Shown here one piece after another: positions 15,878-24,814 of a DNA stretch of 64,000 nucleotides. How positions within the stretch are numbered: position 1 is the stretch's first letter; every line of letters starts with the position of its first letter. The position numbers were made by a program, and so were the translations under genes. This DNA comes from Agrobacterium tumefaciens (GTDB taxonomy: Bacteria > Pseudomonadota > Alphaproteobacteria > Rhizobiales > Rhizobiaceae): contig NZ_SUPW01000002.1 in assembly GCF_013337285.1 (NCBI RefSeq), positions 248,001 through 312,000 of the forward strand, written 5' to 3'. The notes beneath the pieces are model-generated. The model was not told the DNA's origin and made no database searches. It saw only the letters and a program-made list of their open reading frames with translations.

Positions 15878-16873
15878 GTGCTTATTTCACAGATCAAAGA
15901 TGCCAGTGGCAAAATCATCGTAGCGGTTCGCGAAGATGGCGGACAGGCGCAGGCGGTCAAGGGTGCCGCGTCGGTTTACGCGCTCGCCATGGAAGCCGCC
16001 AATGGCGGCAAGAGCCTTGCCGACGTCGTGTCCGCCCATGGTCTGGGCGATGCCGTTGATCTCGAAAAGGCCTATGCCGAAGGTCGCTTCCTGCCGCCGA
16101 TCACCCATCCCGACCCGGCCCATCTGCATCTGACCGGCACGGGCCTCACCCATCTCGGTTCGGCTGCGACCCGCGACAGCATGCACAAGAAGACTTCGGA
16201 AGCCGCCGAGGAAAGCCTCACGGATTCCATGAAGATGTTCCGCATGGGTCTGGAAAACGGCAAGCCCAAGGCCGGCGAAAAGGGCGTGCAGCCCGAGTGG
16301 TTCTACAAGGGTAACGGCCATGTGGCAGCGGCACCCGGTGCAGCGCTCACCTCGCCGTCCTTCGCGCTCGATGGCGGCGAAGAGCCTGAGATGGCCGGCA
16401 TCTATGTGATCTCCGACAAGGGTGAAGCGGTGCGTATCGGCTTTGCCGTCTCGAATGAGTTCTCCGATCACGTTACCGAGCGGGTCAACTATCTCTATCT
16501 CGCCCATTCCAAGCTGCGCCCGGCAAGCTTCGGCCCGGAAATCCGCGTCGGCGTTGCGCCTTCGGATATTCGCGGCACCTCGCGCATCCGCCGCGGCGAC
16601 AACGTCATCTTCGAAAAGCCGTTCGTTTCGGGTGAGGACAATATGTCCCACACCTTTGCGAACCTCGAATATCACCACTTCAAATACGGCCTGTTCCGTG
16701 CGCCCGGTGATGTGCATGTGCACATGTTCGGCACGGCAACGCTCTCCTTCGCAGAAGGTATCAAGCCGGAAGCGGGCGACGTGTTCGAGATCGAGGCCGC
16801 CGGTTTCGGCCTGCCGCTGCGGAACCCGCTGGCGGTGGACGCGGAAGAAGAGATTGCTATTCGGCAGATCTGA
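15878..16873 (+). CDS. gguC: GguC, AraD1-family sugar-acid enzyme
   Basis: The 331-residue product starts at GTG 15878 behind an excellent GGAGGAAGG. It is GguC of the chvE locus and belongs to the AraD1/FAH-like fold of enzymes linked to oxidative arabinose and galactose breakdown. This placement suggests that it metabolises a product of sugars imported by GguAB; the exact reaction is not settled by sequence. It is separated from gguB by a terminator and 115 bases. Confidence 0.85.
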   Translation: MLISQIKDASGKIIVAVREDGGQAQAVKGAASVYALAMEAANGGKSLADVVSAHGLGDAVDLEKAYAEGRFLPPITHPDPAHLHLTGTGLTHLGSAATRDSMHKKTSEAAEESLTDSMKMFRMGLENGKPKAGEKGVQPEWFYKGNGHVAAAPGAALTSPSFALDGGEEPEMAGIYVISDKGEAVRIGFAVSNEFSDHVTERVNYLYLAHSKLRPASFGPEIRVGVAPSDIRGTSRIRRGDNVIFEKPFVSGEDNMSHTFANLEYHHFKYGLFRAPGDVHVHMFGTATLSFAEGIKPEAGDVFEIEAAGFGLPLRNPLAVDAEEEIAIRQI

Positions 16874-16882
16874 TCTGCGGGG

Positions 16883-16915
16883 TAGAGCATTTTCAGTAAA
16901 AACGGAAATGCTCTA
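16883..16915. repeat. Small palindromic element (TAGAGCATTT type)
   Basis: TAGAGCATTT and AAATGCTCTA form a 10-bp inverted repeat ten bases after the gguC stop. Palindromes of this look are common between genes in Agrobacterium and may act as a terminator for gguC. Confidence 0.6.
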
Positions 16916-16964
16916 GACGTTAAATTGGTTGAGGGTGGGTTCCCTGCATTGCTTCCCTCTCGAC

Positions 16965-17049
16965 GTCATCCTCGGGCTTGTCCCGAGGATCTGCAACCGA
17001 TTGATTTTGCACGCCGTGGTTAGATCCTCGGGACAAGCCCGAGGATGAC
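16965..17049. repeat. Long inverted repeat with internal palindromes
   Basis: A 28-bp arm at 16965-16992 is matched perfectly in inverse orientation at 17022-17049, and each arm is itself palindromic (TCCTCGGG...CCCGAGGA). This is an intergenic mosaic element lying between the gguC and VOC genes, which converge here. Confidence 0.75.
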
Positions 17050-17110
17050 GGAGGGAGGAGCTGCCGTCCTTTCCTCTTCTGTTGTATGACGGGCAACTTG
17101 GGCTTTCGGT

Positions 17111-17521
17111 TCAGGCGAGCCCCCAAAGCCTGCCTTCCCCCACCTCCACGGAATTGCCCGCCGGGTCGCGGATGTAGACGGAATAGCTGTCATTCGGCCA
17201 GCGGTGATAAAGTTCTATGGCAATTCCAAGCGCCTCGAAGCGGGCTTTCCAGCCATCCACCTCTGATCTGTTCTCCGCATAAAAGCAGAAATGGCCTTGC
17301 CCGACCGTGCCGTGGCGCGGGATTGGATTGTCTGGCGTGGCTGTGCGCGATTGCTGCGGATCGAAGATCAGCAGCATTTGCCGGCCGCACTTGAAGAAGA
17401 CGAATTGACCCGGCAATTTGCGCACCACCTCCAGCCCGAAAACATCGCGGTAAAAAGCCTCGGCGGCATCGAGATCGTCGGCGTAGATCGCGGTTTCCAT
17501 GATGGCGGCTGGCGGTTGCAT
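17111..17521 (-). CDS. VOC-family (glyoxalase/dioxygenase-like) protein
   Basis: The ATG at 17521 has an ideal AGGAGG seven bases upstream; an in-frame start at 17542 is rejected. The 136-residue product shows the vicinal oxygen chelate pattern, with beta-alpha repeats, ADDLDAAEAFYRDVFGLE near the N-terminus and the C-terminal DPAGNSVEVGEG. A His near the middle and a Glu near the C-terminus are plausible metal ligands. The family covers glyoxalase I, extradiol dioxygenases and antibiotic-resistance proteins, so the substrate is unknown. Confidence 0.8.
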   Translation of the reverse strand: MQPPAAIMETAIYADDLDAAEAFYRDVFGLEVVRKLPGQFVFFKCGRQMLLIFDPQQSRTATPDNPIPRHGTVGQGHFCFYAENRSEVDGWKARFEALGIAIELYHRWPNDSYSVYIRDPAGNSVEVGEGRLWGLA

Positions 17522-17575
17522 GGTTTCCTCCTGGTCATCCATGGCTGTTCGGCACGTAGAGATGTGGCGAACGGC

Positions 17576-18040
17576 CTATGTTTTGGTGCTATAGGTCAGC
17601 ACCGTCAGATCGTGTTTGCCGACGCCGCGTTCCAGAACGGTCCAGCCGCAATTGATGTAATAGGTTTCAAGATTGCGCTTGCAGCAGAGATAGCTGGTCT
17701 CGTGACCGAGTTCGACGGCCCTTTGCGTCGCGGCCTGCATCAAGGCTTTTGCGACACCTGAGCGTCGGCGGCCTTCTTCCACCCAGAGGGCGGCGACCCA
17801 TGGCAGATATTGCGGGCGTTCCTCCAGATCGGAATGGATGAGGAAGGCGGAGCCGACATATGCGTCGCCGTCATGGGCGACGAAGCCGGTCGGCAAGGCA
17901 TGGGGGTTGGTCATGTCCTTCAGGTGTTCCTCAACGTCGCCGACCTGAAGGCCGCTATCCTGCCACCATGCCGTCCAGACGCGGTTGGCGATTGTGGAGC
18001 CATGGGACTGGCAGTCGCGATAGTCGGAAATGCTGTACAA
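17576..18040 (-). CDS. GNAT-family N-acetyltransferase
   Basis: The gene starts at TTG 18040 behind GGGAGA and encodes 154 residues. The GNAT core is visible: the beta4 strand WVAALWVEEGRRRSGVAKAL includes the acetyl-CoA-binding R/Q-x-x-G-x-A-type loop, followed by the helix ALMQAATQRAVELG. Proteins of this class acetylate amines of small molecules or proteins. The substrate cannot be told. It lies downstream of the methyltransferase gene in the same direction with a 119-base gap. Confidence 0.85.
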   Translation of the reverse strand: MYSISDYRDCQSHGSTIANRVWTAWWQDSGLQVGDVEEHLKDMTNPHALPTGFVAHDGDAYVGSAFLIHSDLEERPQYLPWVAALWVEEGRRRSGVAKALMQAATQRAVELGHETSYLCCKRNLETYYINCGWTVLERGVGKHDLTVLTYSTKT

Positions 18041-18159
18041 GGACGTCTCCCGGCCGGCTTCCTTCCCTCAAGACTGAAACCGGATCATGCTTGCAAATCG
18101 ATGCGGCGATTTAAACGGTCGAGGCGTGCTTTCGCAACCTGCAAGTTCTTCGGAAAGGA

Positions 18160-18756
18160 TCAGGACTTAGTTGCCGTCACATGCAGCCAGTCGGTCGGCA
18201 GCTTGTCATAACCGCTGCCGTGCCGGGATTCGATCTCGACGCTCGTCCATTCAAATTGCCGGTAGAGATCGTCGAGCCAGGCTTTCGAAGGATAGTTGTA
18301 ATAACGGCCCAACGTGTCGCGGCCTTCCGCCTCTCCGGCCTTGAAGCTGGCGTAAAAAATGCCGCCCCGCTTCAGCGCCGTGTGGATGCGGCCAATAATG
18401 GCGGGCAGGGCGGGGCGTGGCACATGCAGCAGGCAGGCATTGGCCCAGACGCCGTCGTACCGTTGCCTGTCGTCAATATCTTCGAACAACAATGTTGCGA
18501 CGGGAATGCCGAGCCGGGTTTCCGCCGCTTTGGCGATTTCGGGCGTTCCATCCGTGGGATGAACATCGAAACCGGCTGCCAGCATGAATTCGCTGTCCTG
18601 CCCGCCGCCACACCCAAGTTCGAGGATGCTTGCGCCATCGGGAAGGTGCGACAGGAATTTTTCCAGATGCGGGCGGTCCGCCGCCTGTCCTCTCGAGGTA
18701 TAGGCGCCAGCGTTGTCGGTATAAAAACCGATGGTTTCGTCGTCCTTGCCGGCCAT
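18160..18756 (-). CDS. Class I SAM-dependent methyltransferase
   Basis: The 198-residue product has the SAM-binding motif I ILELGCGGGQDSEF (about residues 43-56), an acidic motif II (HPTDGTP), and a motif IV region with DGVWANACLLHV. The start lies four bases after the transglutaminase stop, so it belongs to the four-gene operon ATP-grasp / alpha-E / transglutaminase / methyltransferase. This suggests, but does not prove, that it methylates the product or substrate of that system. The nearest general families are small-molecule methyltransferases. Confidence 0.8.
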   Translation of the reverse strand: MAGKDDETIGFYTDNAGAYTSRGQAADRPHLEKFLSHLPDGASILELGCGGGQDSEFMLAAGFDVHPTDGTPEIAKAAETRLGIPVATLLFEDIDDRQRYDGVWANACLLHVPRPALPAIIGRIHTALKRGGIFYASFKAGEAEGRDTLGRYYNYPSKAWLDDLYRQFEWTSVEIESRHGSGYDKLPTDWLHVTATKS

Positions 18757-18760
18757 GGTC

Positions 18761-19576
18761 TCAGCTTTGCGACTGGCTCTGTGACTGCTGCACGGTGACG
18801 GAGACGTTCAGCGTTTCGCCAGCCGGGCCGATGCGCATGCCTGATATCGGCGCGCAGTCGCGGTAGCAGAGGCCGGATGCGATGCGCACATAGCGGTCGT
18901 CAGGGCAGATATTGTTGGCGGCGTCGAAACCGACCCAGCCCAGCCCCTGCAGATGCACCTCGGCCCAGGCGTGGGTGGCCGTCTGTTCCGCCACCTCCTC
19001 CATCATCAGATAACCGGAAATATAACGAGCCGGCAGGCCCATCAGCCGTGCTACGGAAATCAGGATATGGGCATGGTCCTGGCAGACACCCTTGCCAGCC
19101 TCAAGCGCCGCTTCCGCCGTGGTTTCGATGTCGGTCGAACCCGGAACATATTCGACCTTTTCATGGATTTTCTCCATGAGGTCGTGCAGGTGGGAGAGTT
19201 CGCTGTCGCCGGTGCTGGCCTTTGCCAGTTCGCGCACCAGTTTTCCGGGCTTGGTGAGCGGGGTTTCGCGCAGGAAGAGCCACAGCGGCGCATTGCCGGT
19301 GTGGGTGCCGAACACGCCGGCCTTGTCTTCAGTATTCACGAGGCCGCTTGCCACCACCTTGACCCTGCGTTGCGGGCCTTCCGTTTCCACCAGCGCCACC
19401 CGGTTGCCGAAATGGTCGTCATAGGTCACTTCGACGGTGGCGCCGTCGACCGAAACATCCCAGTTTTCCACCGTCTGGCAGGGGCCGGTCTGCGGTGTCA
19501 GCCGCAGCCGCTGCAACGCATAGGGCATAGGCTCGTCATAGACATATTCCGTCGTATGGGTGATTTTCAGACGCAT
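18761..19576 (-). CDS. Transglutaminase-like cysteine protease
   Basis: The 271-residue product has an N-terminal beta-rich domain (about residues 1-110, bacterial transglutaminase-like N) and a C-terminal catalytic domain with Cys165 (GKGVCQDHAH), His202 (THAWAEV) and Asp218 (VGFDAAN), the complete papain-like triad. The C-terminus ends in a Gln-Ser repeat. Such proteins are usually encoded with alpha-E and circularly permuted ATP-grasp proteins, as here. They probably hydrolyse or transfer an amide or peptide made by the ATP-grasp enzyme; the real substrate is unknown. Confidence 0.85.
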   Translation of the reverse strand: MRLKITHTTEYVYDEPMPYALQRLRLTPQTGPCQTVENWDVSVDGATVEVTYDDHFGNRVALVETEGPQRRVKVVASGLVNTEDKAGVFGTHTGNAPLWLFLRETPLTKPGKLVRELAKASTGDSELSHLHDLMEKIHEKVEYVPGSTDIETTAEAALEAGKGVCQDHAHILISVARLMGLPARYISGYLMMEEVAEQTATHAWAEVHLQGLGWVGFDAANNICPDDRYVRIASGLCYRDCAPISGMRIGPAGETLNVSVTVQQSQSQSQS

Positions 19577-19597
19577 AAGCTGTTCCCGTCCACGCGC

Positions 19598-20539
19598 TTA
19601 CAGATAAAAGCGGTAGCCTTCCGTGATTTCCTGTCCCAATTGTCCATTGCGGTTGACAAATCTCTCCAGAAATTCGTGCAGACCTTCATCCATGACCCGG
19701 TCGATCGTCGTCTTGCGCAGGCTGTCGCGAATGCTCTCGGCCGTCTCGTGTGCCTTGTGCCTTTCGCTGTAATCCTCAGCGATGTAATTGAGGTTGCTGG
19801 CGATCTTCTCGTAACAATAGGCAAGCGAACGCGGCATGCGGCCATTGAGAATGAGGAAGTCGGCAATATTGGCCGGCTTGTATTCCGCATCATAGACCCA
19901 GCCATAAGACCGATGCGCCGAGACCGAGCGCAGGATGGATTCCCATTGGGCATTGTCGAGCGAGGAGCCGACATGTGCGACGGCCGGCAGCAGCACGTAA
20001 TATTTGACGTCGAGAATGCGGGCGGTGTTGTCGGCACGCTCGATGAAGGTACCGATGCGGGAGAAATTATAGAGGTCGTTGCGCAGCATCGAACCATGGA
20101 AAGCGCCGCGCACCAGACCGGCGCGGTGTTTGATGCCGTCGATGGTCTGCGGCATGTCTGCCGCCTTTACCCGGCGAGCAAGGCTGCTCTTAAGCTCGAT
20201 CCAGAATTCATTGGTCGCTTCCCATGTCTCGCGCGTCAGCGCCGTGCGCACCATGCGGGCATTGTTGCGGCCCGCCTCGATGCAGGAGAGGACGCTCGAA
20301 GGGTTCGCCTTGTCCCGCAGGAGATAATCGATTGCATCCGCCGTCGTTACCTTGTCGTGCGTTTCGAGAAAGGCCTCGCGCACGCCGGCGCTCTGCAACA
20401 CGCCGTCCCAGTCCTCGTCGCCGCTGCCGGAGCGCGTCAGCGAAACGCGCAGGCCCGCATCGATCAGCCGGGCGATGTTTTCAGCGCGCTCGATATACCG
20501 GAACATCCAGTAGAGCCCGTTTGCCGTTCTGCCCAGCAT
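19598..20539 (-). CDS. Alpha-E domain protein
   Basis: The 313-residue product is almost wholly helical and begins with the family signature LGRTANGLYWMFRYIERAEN. It matches the alpha-E domain family (DUF403). The family has no proven activity and is tied by gene order to circularly permuted ATP-grasp and transglutaminase-like proteins. The start lies three bases after the ATP-grasp stop, so the genes are cotranscribed and probably work as a complex. Confidence 0.88.
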   Translation of the reverse strand: MLGRTANGLYWMFRYIERAENIARLIDAGLRVSLTRSGSGDEDWDGVLQSAGVREAFLETHDKVTTADAIDYLLRDKANPSSVLSCIEAGRNNARMVRTALTRETWEATNEFWIELKSSLARRVKAADMPQTIDGIKHRAGLVRGAFHGSMLRNDLYNFSRIGTFIERADNTARILDVKYYVLLPAVAHVGSSLDNAQWESILRSVSAHRSYGWVYDAEYKPANIADFLILNGRMPRSLAYCYEKIASNLNYIAEDYSERHKAHETAESIRDSLRKTTIDRVMDEGLHEFLERFVNRNGQLGQEITEGYRFYL

Positions 20540-20542
20540 GGC

Positions 20543-21976
20543 TTAATCCTCCAGTACCCATGTATCCTTGGTGCCGCCGCCCTGGCTGGAATTGACCACC
20601 AGCGAGCCCTCCTTGAGGGCAACGCGGGTCAGTCCGCCGGGAATGATCTTCACCTTGTCCGACACCAGCACATAGGGACGCAGATCCACATGGCGCGGGG
20701 CGATGCCGTTTTTCACCATGATCGGCACGGTGGAAAGCGACAGCGTCGGCTGCGCGATGTAATTGGAGGGGCGGGCTTTCAGCTTTTCCGCAAACAGCGC
20801 CCGTTCCTTTTTCGTCGAGGTGGGGCCGACCAGCATGCCGTAACCGCCCGAACCGTGGACTTCCTTGACGACCAGTTCGGCAAGGTTGTCGAGAACGTAT
20901 TTCAGGCTGTCCGGCTCCGAACAGCGCCAGGTCGGCACGTTTTCCAACAGCGGCTTGCGGCCGGTGTAGAATTCGACGATCTCGGGCATGTAGGAATAAA
21001 CGGCCTTGTCGTCGGAAATGCCGGTACCGGGGGCATTGGCGATGGTGATGTTGCCAGCGCGATAGACATCCATGATGCCGGGCACGCCGAGCGCCGAATC
21101 CGGACGGAAGGTAAGCGGATCGAGGTAGTCATCGTCGACACGGCGATAAAGCACGTCGATGGCCTCATAACCGCGGGTGGTGCGCATCTTGACCTTGCCG
21201 TCCATGACGCGCAGGTCTGACCCTTCCACCAGCTCCACGCCCATCATGTCGGCGAGGAACGAATGTTCGTAATAGGCGGAATTATAGATGCCGGGGGTGA
21301 GCACGGCCACACGCGGCTTGCCGGTGCAGCCGGGGGGTGCGAGCGAGGCGAGCGACTGGCGCAGCAGATAGGGATAGTCTTCGACCCGGCGCACCTTGTT
21401 TTCGTGGAAGAGCTCCGGGAACATCTGCATCATCGTCTCGCGGTTTTCCAACATGTAGCTGACACCGGAGGGTGTGCGGGCGTTGTCTTCCAGAACATAG
21501 AACTGGTCTTCGCCGGTGCGGACGATATCCGTGCCGACAATGTGGGTATAAACGCCGCCGGGCGGGGTGAAACCGATCATTTCCGGCAGGAAGGCGACAT
21601 TCTTTTCAATGATTTCGCGGGGAATGCGACCGGCGCGGATGATTTCCTGCTTGTGGTAGATGTCATCGAGGAAAGCATTGAGGGCGAGAACGCGCTGTTC
21701 GATGCCTTGAGCCAGTTTGCGCCACTCACGGCCGGAGATGATGCGCGGGATAATATCGAAGGGGATCAGTTTTTCTGAACTGTCGGCATGGCCATAGACT
21801 GCGAAAGTAATACCGGTTTTTCGAAAGATGTTTTCCGCGTCTTTTGATTTCTGGATCAGGTGCGACCTGTCCTGTCGGCTGTACCACTCGTTATAGTTTT
21901 CATATGGGCTTCGCGGCGTGTCGTCCGCATTTATCATTTCGTCAAATGCCAACTTCGATGTCCCCTTTTTTACCAT
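20543..21976 (-). CDS. Circularly permuted type 2 ATP-grasp protein
   Basis: The 477-residue product has the DUF404/DUF407 layout of circularly permuted ATP-grasp ligases, including the GxHIxGTD-type loop (YTHIVGTDIVR), the VLEDNARTPSGVSYMLENR segment and the acidic YRRVDDDYLDP region. ATP-grasp enzymes join a carboxylate to an amine or thiol through an acylphosphate. In this family a peptide ligase role is predicted from gene neighbourhood. It is the first gene of the leftward operon. The upstream stretch is AT-rich. Confidence 0.88.
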   Translation of the reverse strand: MVKKGTSKLAFDEMINADDTPRSPYENYNEWYSRQDRSHLIQKSKDAENIFRKTGITFAVYGHADSSEKLIPFDIIPRIISGREWRKLAQGIEQRVLALNAFLDDIYHKQEIIRAGRIPREIIEKNVAFLPEMIGFTPPGGVYTHIVGTDIVRTGEDQFYVLEDNARTPSGVSYMLENRETMMQMFPELFHENKVRRVEDYPYLLRQSLASLAPPGCTGKPRVAVLTPGIYNSAYYEHSFLADMMGVELVEGSDLRVMDGKVKMRTTRGYEAIDVLYRRVDDDYLDPLTFRPDSALGVPGIMDVYRAGNITIANAPGTGISDDKAVYSYMPEIVEFYTGRKPLLENVPTWRCSEPDSLKYVLDNLAELVVKEVHGSGGYGMLVGPTSTKKERALFAEKLKARPSNYIAQPTLSLSTVPIMVKNGIAPRHVDLRPYVLVSDKVKIIPGGLTRVALKEGSLVVNSSQGGGTKDTWVLED

Positions 21977-22429
21977 ATGAATACAAGGCTAAATGCAATG
22001 CAAGAACTATGCGGAGCTCCCGATGAAGATTTTTTGTCGCCCTAGAGTTTTAAAAAAGAAGCGTTTTTTCGGTTTCAGCCTATAAATGCGGCATCGTCAA
22101 AATGGTTGCGCGGCGCGGCAGGGCGGAAGGGCATGATGGTGCTGTGTGCGCCGTGGGCGAATGCACAAAATTTGTTCGTTCGTTTTCGGTTGATGGATCG
22201 CGTATGCCGCATCAGAAAAACTGAAAGATGCGATCACGAAAACGCCTTTGACCTTTAGCGGGGATGACGATACCGCCTTGGGAAACGGCCCGGATGCCGC
22301 CGCAGGCCTGTGCCAAGCCGGCCTGCTCTTTCGCCGGTGTGTTTTGGCCGAAATATCAATTCGCTGCATGACCTTGCGCCTCCCGGCAATGTCCGAGAGG
22401 CGGGATCATGCCGCACAGGGGATGTTCCC
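21977..22429. other. Intergenic stretch between divergent ATP-grasp and EamA genes
   Basis: No gene is supported. The part near 21977-22080 is AT-rich (likely ATP-grasp promoter) and the rest is GC-rich without a clean reading frame. The last bases (CAGGGG before 22430) form the ribosome site of the EamA gene. No known RNA was recognised. Confidence 0.4.
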
Positions 22430-23326
22430 ATGTCGCTTGACCGTCTGGCTCCGGCCATCTTCGTCTTTCTCTGGTCGACCGGCTGGGTTACTGCCAAATA
22501 TGCCGTCTATTATACCGGGCCGTTGACCTTCCTCTGTCTGCGTTACCTGCTGGCCGGCCTGATATTATGGGCGATCTGCCGGCTATCCGCCATTTCCTGG
22601 CCGAAGCAGCGCGCCGATGTTCTGAGGGCGATCCTCTCCGGCGTGTTCCTGCACGGCATTTATCTCGGTATGATCTGGTGGGCGATCGGTCAGGGTGTGC
22701 CGGCGGCGATCGGTGGCATCATTGCCGGTCTGCAGCCGCTGATGACGGCAGTGGCCGCCCGTTTCATGATCGGCGAGAGGATTTCACCCATGCAGCGCGC
22801 AGGTCTGCTGCTCGGTTTTGCCGGCATCTCCATCGCCGTGCTACCCAAGGTGATGGCGACCGGCGCGCTTGGCATGTCCGTGCCGCTTTATGCCGTGGCG
22901 GTGAATGTGCTGGGCATGGTGTCGGTGACCTATGGCACGCTTTACCAGAAGAAATACGTCCATGGAGGGAACATCATGGCGGTGGCCACGCTGCAATATG
23001 TCGGCGCGCTGCTCGTCACCGTTCCCTTTGCGCTTTTGCTGGAAGACGGGCATGTGGACTGGAGCCTCGGGCTTGCGGCCACACTCGCCTGGTCGGTGGG
23101 CGCGATCTCCATCGGCGCCGTGGCGCTGCTGCTTTACCTCATCCGGCGCGGGCAGGTGTCGCGTGCGGCCTCGCTGATCTATCTGGTGCCGCCGCTTGCC
23201 GCCGTGGAAGCCGCCCTGCTTTTCGGCGAAACGCTGACGCCCGCCATGATCGCCGGCACGGTTCTGGCGGTCACGGGCGTTTATCTCGCCAACCGCAGGC
23301 CTGCAGCAGCGGTTGCGGCACGTTAA
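22430..23326 (+). CDS. EamA/DMT-family exporter
   Basis: The ATG at 22430 follows CAGGGG; the longer frame from 22310 has a non-membrane lead sequence that does not fit. The 298-residue product is made of ten predicted membrane helices in two repeated EamA halves, starting with the SLDRLAPAIFVFLWSTGW segment typical of the family. Such proteins export amino acids or other metabolites. The substrate cannot be inferred. Confidence 0.85.
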   Translation: MSLDRLAPAIFVFLWSTGWVTAKYAVYYTGPLTFLCLRYLLAGLILWAICRLSAISWPKQRADVLRAILSGVFLHGIYLGMIWWAIGQGVPAAIGGIIAGLQPLMTAVAARFMIGERISPMQRAGLLLGFAGISIAVLPKVMATGALGMSVPLYAVAVNVLGMVSVTYGTLYQKKYVHGGNIMAVATLQYVGALLVTVPFALLLEDGHVDWSLGLAATLAWSVGAISIGAVALLLYLIRRGQVSRAASLIYLVPPLAAVEAALLFGETLTPAMIAGTVLAVTGVYLANRRPAAAVAAR

Positions 23327-23404
23327 TTACTGCAACCTCATATTAGAGATTTGTTAACCATAAAATTATACCTCTCGTTAATCACATGATTTGGCGGGGG
23401 TTAC

Positions 23405-24022
23405 ATGTCTATTTCACGTCGTGGTGTTCTGTTCGGATTGCCGCTGTTTCTGGCTGGCTGCGCGAATACCGGCATCGGCCAGCAGAGGCTCAATTACGGG
23501 GCGAAGCCGGAGGAGAAATTCCCGCTTCCCGCCATGCATCTCGACAAGGTCAAGCCTGAGCTGCGCCGGCAGGAAGTCACTTATGATACGGCGCATCCGG
23601 CCGGAACGGTGGTGGTGGATACGCCGGCACGGCGGCTCTATTACGTTATGGGCGATGGTCGCGCCATGCGTTACGGCGTCGGTGTCGGCCGGCAGGGTCT
23701 TGCGCTGAAAGGCGATGCCTATATCGGCCGCAAATCCGAATGGCCTTCCTGGACGCCGACCGCAAACATGATGCGCCGCGATCCGCGCAATCTCAAGTTC
23801 GCCGGCGGCATGCCGGGCGGACCGAACAATCCGCTCGGCGCACGCGCGCTTTATCTCTATCGCGGCGGCGGCGATACCATGTTCCGCCTGCACGGCACCA
23901 ACCAGCCGCAATCCATCGGCCACGCCATGTCGAGCGGCTGCATCCGCATGCTCAACCACGATATCATCGATCTTTACAGCCGCGTGCCTGTTGGCTCCAA
24001 GGTGGTTGTGCTGCAGGCGTGA
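23405..24022 (+). CDS. L,D-transpeptidase (YkuD) lipoprotein
   Basis: The 205-residue product has a Tat/Sec-like signal with two Arg and a lipobox ending at Cys19 (FLAGC), so it is a predicted lipoprotein. The YkuD catalytic site is complete: His163 and the SSGCIRM motif with Cys179 and Arg181. Enzymes of this family make 3-3 crosslinks in peptidoglycan or attach proteins to it. Rhizobiales rely heavily on L,D-crosslinks for polar growth, so a wall-remodelling role fits. A GGGGG ribosome site precedes the ATG. Confidence 0.92.
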   Translation: MSISRRGVLFGLPLFLAGCANTGIGQQRLNYGAKPEEKFPLPAMHLDKVKPELRRQEVTYDTAHPAGTVVVDTPARRLYYVMGDGRAMRYGVGVGRQGLALKGDAYIGRKSEWPSWTPTANMMRRDPRNLKFAGGMPGGPNNPLGARALYLYRGGGDTMFRLHGTNQPQSIGHAMSSGCIRMLNHDIIDLYSRVPVGSKVVVLQA

Positions 24023-24257
24023 TGGAGAGGCGGAATTTTCCGCCTTTGCCGCGCGAAAAAATGCCTGTACCCTTGAGTTGATTTTTCCAGCAGACGGCCA
24101 ATTTTATGCTGGAAAATCAACCATGTGTAGAATGCCTCCCTTTTTGTATTTAAGGGAGTTCTGCAATATCGGAAACGTGATTTCCGGTGTTCGAGACGTG
24201 TATCCATAAAGGAGAAAATGCACTGTATCGAGCGCGGCACCACTTCAACGGGGACAC

Positions 24258-24653
24258 ATGAACATGGCAATTTTCGACAATCTTTCTCGCTATCGGCCTT
24301 ATGCTCTCGCGGCACTGCGCATCATCGCGGCGCTGCTTTTCATCGAACACGGAACGCAGAAGCTGTTCGGCTTTCCGGCATCGCAGATGCAAGGCTCACT
24401 GCCGACCCTGATGCTGGTGGCGGCGCTTCTGGAACTCGTCGGCGGCATTCTCGTGCTCATCGGCCTGTTCACGCGACCGGTCGCCTTCATCCTTTCCGGT
24501 CAGATGGCCGTCGCCTATTTCATGGCGCATGCGCCAAGCAGCCCTTTCCCGGCCCTGAACGGCGGCGATGCCGCCATCCTGTTCTGCTTCGTCTTCCTCT
24601 ATCTGGTGTTTGCCGGTCCGGGTGCTTTCTCGGCAGATGAGCGCCGGGCCTGA
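24258..24653 (+). CDS. DoxX-family membrane protein
   Basis: The 131-residue product has four predicted membrane helices and the DoxX-like opening RYRPYALAALRIIAALLFIEHG. DoxX proteins are small inner-membrane proteins associated with thiosulfate or thiol redox or with stress. A GGGGAC ribosome site supports the ATG at 24258. It is followed by a very strong terminator and stands as a single transcription unit. Confidence 0.85.
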   Translation: MNMAIFDNLSRYRPYALAALRIIAALLFIEHGTQKLFGFPASQMQGSLPTLMLVAALLELVGGILVLIGLFTRPVAFILSGQMAVAYFMAHAPSSPFPALNGGDAAILFCFVFLYLVFAGPGAFSADERRA

Positions 24654-24678
24654 TCAATCCGGTTTCAGGACTGTATCT

Positions 24679-24723
24679 CGTGAAGCCCCGCATGGTTTTG
24701 CCATGCGGGGCTTCACGTTTTTT
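24679..24723 (+). terminator. Strong terminator after doxX-like gene
   Basis: A perfect 17-bp stem (24679-24695 with 24701-24717) has a 5-base loop and is followed by six T residues. It closes the DoxX transcript. Confidence 0.95.
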
Positions 24724-24814
24724 AAGAGGATGAAACTTCGGCCGTCGCCGAAGCATTGATGCTTGTTTTCGGGATAGAAAGGGTTCATCTTCTACACAGT
24801 TGGAAAATCGCTCC

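Noticed and set aside
16965..17049. CRISPR array or insertion-sequence ends
   Set aside because: There are only two arms in inverse orientation, each palindromic, with no spacer array and no transposase frame. It is an intergenic palindromic element. No CRISPR array was seen anywhere in the window.
18953..21220. A 755-codon plus-strand open frame
   Set aside because: It lies wholly opposite the transglutaminase, alpha-E and ATP-grasp genes, whose motifs are complete. The frame is the usual high-GC mirror image and its product has no recognisable domain.
22097..22369. A 90-codon minus-strand frame upstream of the EamA gene
   Set aside because: It has no ribosome site or domain and a composition like mirrored non-coding DNA.
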